Below are positions 1 to 11,236 of a stretch of 64,000 bases of DNA, in pieces. Both the position numbers and the translations under genes were made by a program. This DNA is from Punica granatum (Eukaryota > Streptophyta > Magnoliopsida > Myrtales > Lythraceae), in NCBI RefSeq assembly GCF_007655135.1, contig NC_045134.1, forward strand, positions 124,001 to 188,000, read 5' to 3'. A model generated the notes under the pieces. The model was not told where the DNA came from. It did not search any database and saw only the letters and a program-made list of their open reading frames with translations. The stretch's first letter is position 1, and each line of letters starts with the position of its first letter.

Positions 1-1009
1 TTCTATATGGGTGATAGTTGATAGGCTGACTAAATCCGCTCACTTCCTACCAGCTAAAACGACATTCGGTGCAGATCAGTTGGCACAATTGTTCATTAAG
101 GAGATTGTGAGGTTGCACGGTGTGCCGGCATCCATAGTATCAGACAGAGGTTCCTATTTTACTTCCAAGTACTGGAATAGTTTTGTTACGGCTCTAGGCA
201 CAAAGTTGAATTTGACCACCGCTTTTCATCCTGAATCAGACGGGCAAAGCGAAAGGACCATTCAAACATTGGAGGAAATGTTAAGAGCGTGTGTTATAGA
301 ATTTCAAGGCAGCTGGGATGACTACCTTCCTTTGATGGAATTCGCGTATAATAACAGTTATCAATCTAGTATTGGAATGGCACCATATGAGTCGCTTTAT
401 GGTCGGGTTTGTCGAACACCATTGTGTTGGAACGAAGTTGGAGAGAGGCAATTAACTGGACCGGAAATAGTCGACCTAACAGCTGAAAAGGTCAAGATTA
501 TCAGAGAGAGATTAAAGACCGCTCAAGGGCGACAAAAGAATTATGCCGATAAACGAAGAAAGGACCTCGAGTTTCAGCAAGGGGATCGAGTTTTCTTAAA
601 GGTATCACCGTGGAAGGGTATTATGAGATTTGGCAAGAAAGGGAAGCTTAGTCCCAGATATATCGGGCCATACGAGGTTCTCGAGCGCATTGGGAAGGTG
701 GCATACCGGTTGGCTCTACCTCCTGAACTATCCCGTATTCATAACGTGTTTCATGTGTCAATGTTGCGTAAGTATATACCAGACCCATCCCATGTTCTGA
801 GTTATCAACCGGTGGAGCTAAATGAAGACTTGACATATGAGGAAGAGCCAGTGGATATTTTAGATAGAAAGGAGCAGGTCCTTCGAACCAAGAGAATTCC
901 ATTAGTAAAGGTGTTGTGGAAGAGTCATTCGATAGAAGAAGCCACTCGGGAACCCGAGGATTCTATGAGAGTCAACTATCCATACCTTTTCCCGATATCA
1001 GGTAAATAA
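1..1009 (+). pseudogene. Ty3/gypsy integrase and chromodomain, 3' fragment of array copy 0
   Basis: This is the 3' end of a Ty3/gypsy pol gene cut by the window start. It reads from just inside the integrase core (IVDRLTKSAHF) through the second catalytic Asp (SDRGSYFTSKYW) and the Glu region (ESDGQSERTIQ) to a C-terminal chromodomain-like segment (EEPVDILDRKEQVLRTK) that ends near YPYLF. The chromodomain and the post-stop sequence mark a plant chromovirus, most like the Tekay/Del clade. The same sequence recurs at 7529-8537 and 15037-16045. The stop at 1007-1009 is followed after 34 bp by an LTR, as in an intact element. It is labelled pseudogene because the two complete copies carry inactivating lesions upstream; this copy's own upstream part is not visible. 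Confidence 0.9.
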
Positions 1010-1043
1010 TTTCGGGGACGAAATTTTCATTAGTGGGGGAGAT

Positions 1044-2368
1044 TGTGAGGCTAGTGTCCACCAAACATGCATATATGCTCATATACATATCCATATGCAC
1101 ATGCATGGTTACATAACATACATGTATATAATATACCCTTATTTTTTTTGGCTGGATCTTTAAATGTATTTAATATACCACAACTTGTGGCTGGATCATT
1201 ATCTATACGAAAGAAAAAAAAATAATAATAATAACGAAAAAGGTGAGAAATCAGATAGTGATGAGTGTGGAATGGGCCAAGTGGCCTCCTTTTCAGCAGC
1301 CAATTTATTTCCACCGCCTTTGACCATCTTTGACCACTTTCTTTTTCTGCTTTTCTTCCTTATTTAAACCACACTTCTCCTTGCTCTATCCCTAGCCCAA
1401 GAAAAACGAAAATGAACCAGAAGAGAGAGAGAGAGAGGAGTTAGCTGAGTTGAGAAAAATCCTTGGAGAAGAAGACTAAGTTTGGAGTATTGATTAGTAA
1501 GTTGATTATCTATGATTTAAACATCTATATTCACTATGTTGTATATAGTTGTGGCTCTTCTTGCATCCATTTCAGTTAGGTTAGATTGAGAATTTTAGTT
1601 GTTGAGATTGGTAGCTTCTCCTAAATGATATAAGTTGAGTTGGATATATGTTTGGAGTTAGTCTTATGTTGTTTTGGGATGAGTTTGGTCACTTATATGG
1701 GTTGAAAAATTCGGTTGTGGGGCAGGGGGCAAAACCCTTGGTTAAATTGGTGGGTTTCTAAGGCACATAGCTATGCCCTTCTGAAAGTATATATACACAT
1801 ATATAGATGTAGACAAGCGTGTGTGCATAGGTATATGCATACATTTTACTCTGTGAGCTGACCATGGACTAGAGAAGGGAACTGAATTGAAAATTTATCA
1901 TGCATTATAATGATATCATGTGATGGATTGATTGAATAAGCTCTTATTTATTTGTATTTCGGAACCAAAGAAGTACTTAGAATTCCTTGCACTCTTCCTG
2001 AATTTGGCTGATCAAATTGGTCATCCATTTGATATATATTGTGATGAATCCTAAGTTGATATAATTTGAGAGATACATGTGTATAGCATTTTGCATTGTT
2101 CTCTATTTAAAGAGTTAGGTAGAAATCAAAAGAGATAGGGAAGAAGCATTTGTAAATTATAAACATCTTATATTATAGCTACATTCAGGAAATAGCACAG
2201 GAGGTGAATTGCTGCATATTTTCACCCTCATCTAGTATATTATCTAACCTTTTTGCTTGAACTGGATAGGGGCTGGGGAGACTGAGACTATACCTCCGGA
2301 AGGCTCGATTCATTAAGTGGTCATTTCAGGGGTGTTTGGGAGTACTTTCTTCCATCGTAAAATAATAA

Positions 2369-2402
<34 letters not shown>

Positions 2403-3574
2403 ATGGTTATAGAAGTGATGGTGGCCGAATGATTGCGGAACATAGTTGATGTGTATGCTTAGTATGCTTGTGATGGTTGCACTATAGCCATGGGATCGCT
2501 GGACCCGGCAGATTATAAAAGGGGTCTGATCGGCCGCCGAACCCGGCGGAATATAAATAGGGGCTTGATCGGCCGCTGGACCCGGCGGAATATAAATAGG
2601 GACGTGATCGGCCGCTGGACCCGGCGGAATACAAATGGGGGCCTGATCGGCCGCTGGACCCGGCGGAATATAAGTAGGGGCATGATCGGACGCTGGACCG
2701 GCGGAATATAAATGAAGGTCAACTCTTACCGCCAGAGGTTAATGGGCGGCCCCCGCTCATGAGACATGGATATTGGGAGTTGAGGATGATATGAATGAGG
2801 TGTGCGGGGTCACGGTACCGTCATAACTCTGTTGCGAGGAAATGCAACCCTATGGCTATATTACTGTTGTTTGGATTTGGTTGCCCTATGAGTTGTGTGA
2901 AAGGATGATCTTGGTATTGGATGCTATATCACGGTGAAATATGTATATATATATATATATATATATGTATGATTGATTGTCGTGAATTGTGATGTAACAT
3001 ATTAGCTCATTTTACCTTGGAATATAGTACTCACTGAGTTGCAGCTCACCCCCTGCATACATTTTTCCAGATGAGCTAGGAGCTAGACTAGCCGCACAGG
3101 AGGGCTTTGGATAACGGGGATCAGCGCAAAGGATTTTGGCAAGTAGGCCCACCCATAGTATAGGTAGTAAGTGTTCGTAAATGTTACAATCCTGTTACGA
3201 CCTGAAACTTTTGTTAGTTGGTTTAGTGGTATGGTTGTAGCTGAACACACTATGGAGAGCATATATGTACATTAGAATCCGTTAGACTCATTATATATTA
3301 ACGTAGAGTGCCGAGTTAGTTTAAAGGTTGGATGTGTTGTAGAAGCATGCTATATATATATATATGAAAGCTTTTCGTTCAGTCTGTTACTGCAGTTTTG
3401 ATTTTATGCATATATCTGAATTAGTTGGGTCATTATATGTTTATATAGAGCTTGTTCGGGTGGTTTAATGTGTTGAGAATTAGGGAAATAGATTATACGT
3501 ATATGAGTTGCGTATATGATAATGGATATTAAGGAATAGAGGGGAAACTCTGCTATAAGTTTCGGGTCGTGACA
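1044..3574 (+). mobile_element. Ty3/gypsy LTR A (2531 bp)
   Basis: The LTR starts TGTGAGGCTAG, directly after the purine-rich tract GTGGGGGAGA (1033-1042), and ends GGGTCGTGACA, four bases before a primer-binding site. The TGT...ACA ends and flanking PPT and PBS define it. It serves at once as the 3' LTR of copy 0 and the 5' LTR of copy 1, so adjacent internal regions share one LTR. It contains a TTATTTAAA box near 1359, a GA run near 1423, an AT dinucleotide run near 2370 and a 39-bp minisatellite at 2492-2715. No host gene is seen in it. Confidence 0.92.
2492..2715 (+). repeat. 39-bp minisatellite inside LTR A, each unit with a TATA-like box
   Basis: About six tandem units, the outer ones degenerate, share the pattern TGATCGGCCGCTGGACCC followed by GGCGGAATATAAATAGGGG. 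Most units contain TATAAATA or a one-base variant, which matches the plant TATA consensus. Because 39 is a multiple of three, the array is open on both strands (repeating GLIGRWTRRNINR on the plus strand); this is repeat geometry and not evidence for a protein. The same array occurs in the other two LTRs. Confidence 0.9.
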
Positions 3575-3578
3575 TTTT

Positions 3579-3591
3579 TGGTATCAGAGCC
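3579..3591 (+). other. Primer-binding site of gypsy copy 1
   Basis: TGGTATCAGAGCC lies four bases after the end of LTR A. It matches the usual plant retrotransposon site complementary to the 3' end of initiator methionine tRNA, where minus-strand DNA synthesis is primed. Confidence 0.92.
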
Positions 3592-3728
3592 TAGGTTATA
3601 GGATTCTGTAGACGTAGTGCGCCTGATCCCCGCTCTTTTTGATTAGTTGCGGCCCCAAGACGGGATATACCTTATCATTGTGTTGTTAAATGCTTGGTTA
3701 ACTTGTGTTCTGTTTAGGAAAATTTGCA

Positions 3729-6700
3729 ATGGGACCCAAACGTGCAAGGCGGGGTCGACCTAGATACCGTACAGCCGAGAATTTAGCTATGAGTACACCT
3801 GAGCCGATGACAGAGGAGCAAGTGTCTCAAGCTCCTCAAGAAGCTGCTGCAGCTCCTAGGGTTCAAGATCCACCAATCCACCAGACGTTAGCAGCCATGA
3901 CTCGTCTAGTGGAGCAGCAAGCGCAGCTAATTGAGCAACAAAACGGCCTTCTTCCAGAGGCAAGCAGCACAGCCGAGTGCATCTACATCTCACATGGAGC
4001 AACAATTGACGCCGTATGAAAGGTTTAGGAAATATGGTCCATCTAGTTTTTCGAGAAGTGCTGGTCCTATAGAAGCGGTGAATTGGATGGCTGGAATGGA
4101 AAGAATTTTTGCAATCATGGAGGTTTCAGACAACCAACGTGTGGCACTTGCAACATTCATGCTAGAAGGGGATGCTCAGTACTTGTGGGAGGCTACTCAA
4201 AGACGACTGGACCCGAACTCCTCGCACATTATCACTTGGGCTGAGTTTACGCAAGCATTTTATAATAAGTACTTTCCAGCCTCGTTTCGGCGCGCCAAGG
4301 AGCGGGAATTTTTGAATTTGAAGCAAGGGGACCTCAGCGTAGCTGAATATGAAGTAAAATTTACCAAGTTGTCACGTTTTGCCCCTACATTGGTAAGTGA
4401 TGAAACTTCCAAATGCAGTAGGTTCTTGGATGGATTGAACCTCAATATGAGGTCGCGCGTTTCCGTTTTGGAGATCCCATTATTTGCAGACCTGTATAAT
4501 AAAGCCATTATCACTGAGGAGGACTTACGAGAGGAAGTTCATCAGAGGGAGCAAAGTATAACTCGACCTAGTAGCTCACTTGTAGAGGGTTCCTTCCGAC
4601 CCCCAAAAAGAGGCGGGTTCATTCAAGGCTTCAATAGAGGGAAATCAACTTATCAGCAGCTTCCGCAATGGTCTCATGAAGGTAAGGGCATGAGGAGTCA
4701 GAGTGGTGGAAGTTATGGTGGAACTAATCTCTCGAGGCATCAAAATTGTCAGAATTGTGGTCGATTTCATTCCGGAGTTTGTCAAGTGCAGTCCGGGAGT
4801 TGCTTTCATTGTGGACGTCGTGATCACTTAAGAAACAATTGCCCACAATTAAGGAGTGAGGGGGTTACATGTTTCAGATGTGGCATGAAGGGACATGTAC
4901 AGAGGAATTGTAGGCAGCCTATAGTAGCAGCGTCAAGCAGCGCTAGTGTAGGCAATAGGCCATCGGCGATGAGAGGCCGTGGGCAGATGAGTAGCAACAA
5001 GAGTGTTCAAGGCCGAGGGGGTGGATCGATGGTGAGCTCAGCAGGCCAGGCCAATAGACCAATGACGCAGGGTAGAGTATTCACCTTAACGAAGCGGGAT
5101 GCTGATGCCACTCCGACTGTAGTGACGGGTACGTTAAATCTCTTTAATAAACCTGCTCATGTACTTATAGACCCAGGGTCCACTCATTCATATATCTCAT
5201 TGTCATATGCCATGCATTCTAACAGGCCACGAGAGTTATTAGATAGTCGTATGTCCATAGCTACACCGACCGGGGAAAGTGTGGTAGTTGGGGAGGTGTA
5301 TCGCAGTTGTAGGCTACACTTAGGGGATAAGGAGATGCTAGTAGATTTAATACCCTTAAACATTTGGGATTTTGATGTTATCCTCGGGATGGATTGGCTT
5401 GCTTCTCATCATGCTTCGGTGGAGTGTTACAAGAAGGAGGTTATCTTTAGAATACCAAATGAGCCTGAATTTAAGCTTCATGGAGATCAGTTGGGTACTC
5501 CATTCAATGTTATATCATTTCTCGAGGCGACGAAACTTTTGAAAAGGGGGTGTGAAGGATATTTGGCACATGTGATTGCTACCGAGGTCAACTCACCAAA
5601 ACTTAGTGAAATTTCAGCAGTTTGCGAGTTTCCGGAGGTTTTTCCTGATGATTTACCTGGTCTTCCCCCTGATAGAGAGATTGAGTTTACTATCGAGTTA
5701 GATCCCGGTACTGCGCCGATTTCCCGTGCACCGTATCGTATGGCCCCGTCAGAACTCATGGAATTGAAAATTCAGCTGCAAGAATTATTAGAAAAGGGAT
5801 TTATCAGGCCTAGTGTATCTCCTTGGGGTGCTCCCGTTTTGTTTGTGAAGAAGAAGGATGGCTCACTTAGATTGTGTATAGATTACCGACAGCTGAATCG
5901 GGTAACGGTGCGCAATAAATATCCTTTACCTAGGATAGATGACTTGTTTGATCAGCTCCGAGGTGCTACCGTCTTCTCGAAGATCGATCTTAGATCGGGA
6001 TACCACCAGCTGAAGATCAAGGACTCTGATGTGCCCAAGACTGCTTTTCGCACTCGGTATGGACATTATGAATTCCTTGTGATGCCTTTCGGGTTAACAA
6101 ATGCTCCAGCAGCTTTTATGGATTTAATGAATAGAGTCTTCCAGCTATATCTTGATCAGTTTGTGGTGGTTTTCATCGATGATATATTGGTATACTCGAG
6201 GAACCGGAATGAGCATGAAGAACATCTTCGTGTAGTGTTGCAGATTTTGAGAGAAAGAAAACTTTATGCCAAGTTTAGCAAATGTGAGTTTTGGTTAGAC
6301 CGAGTGGGATTCCTCGGGCATGTGATTTCAGGTGATGGCATATCAGTGGATCCGACGAAGATTGAAGCTATCTTGAATTGGAATCGTCCTACAAGTGTAA
6401 CAGAGGTGAGGAGTTTCCTAGGATTAGCTGGTTATTATCGAAGATTTGTGGAAGGATTCTCCCTTATTGCTGCTCCCCTGACTCGGTTAACGCGGAAAAG
6501 TGTGAAGTTTGAATGGACAGATGAGTATGAGCAAAGTTTCCAGGAGTTGAAGAAGAGGTTGACCACTGCCCCAGTGCTTGTTATTCCGTCCACTGATGAG
6601 GGGTTTGTGATATATAGTGATGCATCCCATCAAGGCTTAGGCTGCGTATTAATGCAAAATGGCAGAGTGGTGGCTTATGCATCTCGGCAATTAAGGAATC

Positions 6701-8537
6701 ATGAGAAGAATTACCCGACGCATGATCTTGAATTGGCAGCCGTGGTATTCGCCCTCAAACTTTGGAGACATTATTTATATGGAGCAAAGTGCGAGATTTA
6801 TACAGATCACAAGAGTTTGAAACATTTGTTCACTCAAAAAGAACTCAACTTGAGACAGAGGAGATGGATGGAACTAATCAAAGATTATGATTGCACGATC
6901 AACTATCATCCAGGAAAGGCAAACGTGGTGGCAGATGCACTGAGTCGGAAATCATCAGCAAGATTAGCAGGTATGTGGAGTGTTTACGACACACTTATAT
7001 TAATGAGTTGAGGTCATTAGAAGTTAAACTAGAGATGACCGGTTTAGGAGCATTGATGGCTATTTATGATATGAAACCAGTGCTAGTTGATCGAATTCGG
7101 GAAGCGCAACAAGTAGATCCATTTTTAGTAGAGATGAAAAACAAGATTAAGGAAGGCAGAGTAAAGGAAGGCAAGAAGTTTGAATTTCTTTTGAAAGAGG
7201 ATGACACACTTATGTTTGGGAGTCGAATTTGTGTACCTAATGATGCTGAGTTGAAGAGAGAGATTCTTGCACAGGCTCATAGCTCACCTTATGCAATGCA
7301 CCCCGGAAGCACTAAGATGTATTATAATTTGAAGAGAAGCTATTGGTGGTATAACATGAAAAAGGAGATAGCTGAATTTGTTGCCAAGTGTCTAGTATGT
7401 TAACAGGTTAAAGCAGAGCATCAACACCCATCCGGGTTATTACAACCTCTTCCGGTACCTGAATGGAAATGGGAAAAGATCACCATGGATTTTGTCTCGG
7501 GACTTCCACGAACACGAAGAGGGCATGATTCTATATGGGTGATAGTTGATAGGCTGACTAAATCCGCTCACTTCCTACCAGCTAAAACGACATTCGGTGC
7601 AGATCAGTTGGCACAATTGTTCATTAAGGAGATTGTGAGGTTGCACGGTGTGCCGGCATCCATAGTATCAGACAGAGGTTCCTATTTTACTTCCAAGTAC
7701 TGGAATAGTTTTGTTACGGCTCTAGGCACAAAGTTGAATTTGACCACCGCTTTTCATCCTGAATCAGACGGGCAAAGCGAAAGGACCATTCAAACATTGG
7801 AGGAAATGTTAAGAGCGTGTGTTATAGAATTTCAAGGCAGCTGGGATGACTACCTTCCTTTGATGGAATTCGCGTATAATAACAGTTATCAATCTAGTAT
7901 TGGAATGGCACCATATGAGTCGCTTTATGGTCGGGTTTGTCGAACACCATTGTGTTGGAACGAAGTTGGAGAGAGGCAATTAACTGGACCGGAAATAGTC
8001 GACCTAACAGCTGAAAAGGTCAAGATTATCAGAGAGAGATTAAAGACCGCTCAAGGGCGACAAAAGAATTATGCCGATAAACGAAGAAAGGACCTCGAGT
8101 TTCAGCAAGGGGATCGAGTTTTCTTAAAGGTATCACCGTGGAAGGGTATTATGAGATTTGGCAAGAAAGGGAAGCTTAGTCCCAGATATATCGGGCCATA
8201 CGAGGTTCTCGAGCGCATTGGGAAGGTGGCATACCGGTTGGCTCTACCTCCTGAACTATCCCGTATTCATAACGTGTTTCATGTGTCAATGTTGCGTAAG
8301 TATATACCAGACCCATCCCATGTTCTGAGTTATCAACCGGTGGAGCTAAATGAAGACTTGACATATGAGGAAGAGCCAGTGGATATTTTAGATAGAAAGG
8401 AGCAGGTCCTTCGAACCAAGAGAATTCCATTAGTAAAGGTGTTGTGGAAGAGTCATTCGATAGAAGAAGCCACTCGGGAACCCGAGGATTCTATGAGAGT
8501 CAACTATCCATACCTTTTCCCGATATCAGGTAAATAA
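3729..8537 (+). pseudogene. Ty3/gypsy gag-pol, copy 1, disrupted by two frameshifts and a stop
   Basis: Gag begins at ATG 3729 (MGPKRARRGRPR). The order is gag core (4020-4500), CCHC knuckles ([28 protein letters not shown], 4800-4915), protease ([10 protein letters not shown], near 5170), reverse transcriptase with FIDD near 6172, RNase H ([10 protein letters not shown], near 6614; [10 protein letters not shown]), integrase zinc domain (7270-7403), DDE core (7485 on) and a C-terminal chromodomain. Gag-protease-RT-RNase H-IN-chromodomain is the chromovirus layout, Tekay/Del-like. Breaks: a frame change near 3945 separates the gag N-terminus from the rest; another near 6960-7000 separates RNase H from integrase; TAA at 7401-7403 interrupts the zinc domain right after CLVC. 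All three recur in copy 2. The chromodomain has Arg where family members usually have Trp (EEATREPED). Inference: not autonomous as it stands. Confidence 0.93.
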
Positions 8538-8571
8538 TTTCGGGGACGAAATTTTCATTAGTGGGGGAGAT

Positions 8572-11082
8572 TGTGAGGCTAGTGTCCACCAAACATGCAT
8601 ATATGCTCATATACATATCCATATGCACATGCATGGTTACATAACATACATGTATATAATATACCCTTATTTTTTTTTGGCTGGATCTTTAAATGTATTT
8701 AATATACCACAACTTGTGGCTGGATCATTATCTATACGAAAGAAAAAAAAAATAATAATAATAACGAAAAAGGTGAGAAATCAGATAGTGATGAGTGTGG
8801 AATGGGCCAAGTGGCCTCCTTTTCAGCAGCCAATTTATTTCCACCGCCTTTGACCATCTTTGACCACTTTCTTTTTCTGCTTTTCTTCCTTATTTAAACC
8901 ACACTTCTCCTTGCTCTATCCCTAGCCCAAGAAAAACGAAAATGAACCAGAAGAGAGAGAGAGAGAGGAGTTAGCTGAGTTGAGAAAAATCCTTGGAGAA
9001 GAAGACTAAGTTTGGAGTATTGATTAGTAAGTTGATTATCTATGATTTAAACATCTATATTCACTATGTTGTATATAGTTGTGGCTCTTCTTGCATCCAT
9101 TTCAGTTAGGTTAGATTGAGAATTTTAGTTGTTGAGATTGGTAGCTTCTCCTAAATGATATAAGTTGAGTTGGATATATGTTTGGAGTTAGTCTTATGTT
9201 GTTTTGGGATGAGTTTGGTCACTTATATGGGTTGAAAAATTCGGTTGTGGGGCAGGGGGCAAAACCCTTGGTTAAATTGGTGGGTTTCTAAGGCACATAG
9301 CTATGCCCTTCTGAAAGTATATATACACATATATAGATGTAGACAAGCGTGTGTGCATAGGTATATGCATACATTTTACTCTGTGAGCTGACCATGGACT
9401 AGAGAAGGGAACTGAATTGAAAATTTATCATGCATTATAATGATATCATGTGATGGATTGATTGAATAAGCTCTTATTTATTTGTATTTCGGAACCAAAG
9501 AAGTACTTAGAATTCCTTGCACTCTTCCTGAATTTGGCTGATCAAATTGGTCATCCATTTGATATATATTGTGATGAATCCTAAGTTGATATAATTTGAG
9601 AGATACATGTGTATAGCATTTTGCATTGTTCTCTATTTAAAGAGTTAGGTAGAAATCAAAAGAGATAGGGAAGAAGCATTTGTAAATTATAAACATCTTA
9701 TATTATAGCTACATTCAGGAAATAGCACAGGAGGTGAATTGCTGCATATTTTCACCCTCATCTAGTATATTATCTAACCTTTTTGCTTGAACTGGATAGG
9801 GGCTGGGGAGACTGAGACTATACCTCCGGAAGGCTCGATTCATTAAGTGGTCATTTCAGGGGTGTTTGGGAGTACTTTCTTCCATCGTAAAATAATAATA
9901 AATATATATATATATATATGTGTGTGTATGGTTATAGAAGTGATGGTGGCCGAATGATTGCGGAACATAGTTGATGTGTATGCTTAGTATGCTTGTGATG
10001 GTTGCACTATAGCCATGGGATCGCTGGACCCGGCAGATTATAAAAGGGGTCTGATCGGCCGCCGAACCCGGCGGAATATAAATAGGGGCTTGATCGGCCG
10101 CTGGACCCGGCGGAATATAAATAGGGACGTGATCGGCCGCTGGACCCGGCGGAATACAAATGGGGGCCTGATCGGCCGCTGGACCCGGCGGAATATAAGT
10201 AGGGGCATGATCGGACGCTGGACCGGCGGAATATAAATGAAGGTCAACTCTTACCGCCAGAGGTTAATGGGCGGCCCCCGCTCATGAGACATGGATATTG
10301 GGAGTTGAGGATGATATGAATGAGGTGTGCGGGGTCACGGTACCGTCATAACTCTGTTGCGAGGAAATGCAACCCTATGGCTATATTACTGTTGTTTGGA
10401 TTTGGTTGCCCTATGAGTTGTGTGAAAGGATGATCTTGGTATTGGATGCTATATCACGGTGAAATATGTATATATATATATATATATATATATGTATGAT
10501 TGATTGTCGTGAATTGTGATGTAACATATTAGCTCATTTTACCTTGGAATATAGTACTCACTGAGTTGCAGCTCACCCCCTGCATACATTTTTCCAGATG
10601 AGCTAGGAGCTAGACTAGCCGCACAGGAGGGCTTTGGATAACGGGGATCAGCGCAAAGGATTTTGGCAAGTAGGCCCACCCATAGTATAGGTAGTAAGTG
10701 TTCGTAAATGTTACAATCCTGTTACGACCTGAAACTTTTGTTAGTTGGTTTAGTGGTATGGTTGTAGCTGAACACACTATGGAGAGCATATATGTACATT
10801 AGAATCCGTTAGACTCATTATATATTAACGTAGAGTGCCGAGTTAGTTTAAAGGTTGGATGTGTTGTAGAAGCATGCTATATATATATATATGAAAGCTT
10901 TTCGTTCAGTTTTATGCATATATCTGAATTAGTTGGGTCATTATATGTTTATATAGAGCTTGTTCGGGTGGTTTAATGTGTTGAGAATTAGGGAAATAGA
11001 TTATACGTATATGAGTTGCGTATATGATAATGGATATTAAGGAATAGAGGGGAAACTCTGCTATAAGTTTCGGGTCGTGACA
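8572..11082 (+). mobile_element. Ty3/gypsy LTR B (2511 bp)
   Basis: Second LTR of the array, shared by copies 1 and 2, preceded by the PPT at 8561-8570. Compared with LTR A it differs mainly in AT-repeat lengths and lacks 19 bp after TTTTCGTTCAGT near 10909. Apart from such small differences the two read the same, so they separated recently or have been homogenised. Confidence 0.92.
10017..10240 (+). repeat. 39-bp TATA-bearing minisatellite in LTR B
   Basis: Same unit, order and variants as the array in LTR A, including the fourth unit reading AATACAAATGGGG. The unit-by-unit identity shows the array was copied with the LTR and did not expand independently. Confidence 0.9.
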
Positions 11083-11086
11083 TTTT

Positions 11087-11099
11087 TGGTATCAGAGCC
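11087..11099 (+). other. Primer-binding site of gypsy copy 2
   Basis: TGGTATCAGAGCC, four bases after LTR B, identical in sequence and spacing to the site of copy 1. Confidence 0.92.
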
Positions 11100-11236
11100 T
11101 AGGTTATAGGATTCTGTAGACGTAGTGCGCCTGATCCCCGCTCTTTTTGATTAGTTGCGGCCCCAAGACGGGATATACCTTATCATTGTGTTGTTAAATG
11201 CTTGGTTAACTTGTGTTCTGTTTAGGAAAATTTGCA

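Noticed and set aside
2490..2722. Open frames on both strands over the LTR minisatellite as repeat proteins
   Set aside because: The 39-bp unit is a multiple of three and stop-free, so both strands are open by geometry; there is no other coding sign.
5168..5182. DPGST in the gypsy protease as an inactivating change from DSG/DTG
   Set aside because: To my knowledge related plant elements often have Pro at this place, so it cannot be counted as a lesion from sequence alone.
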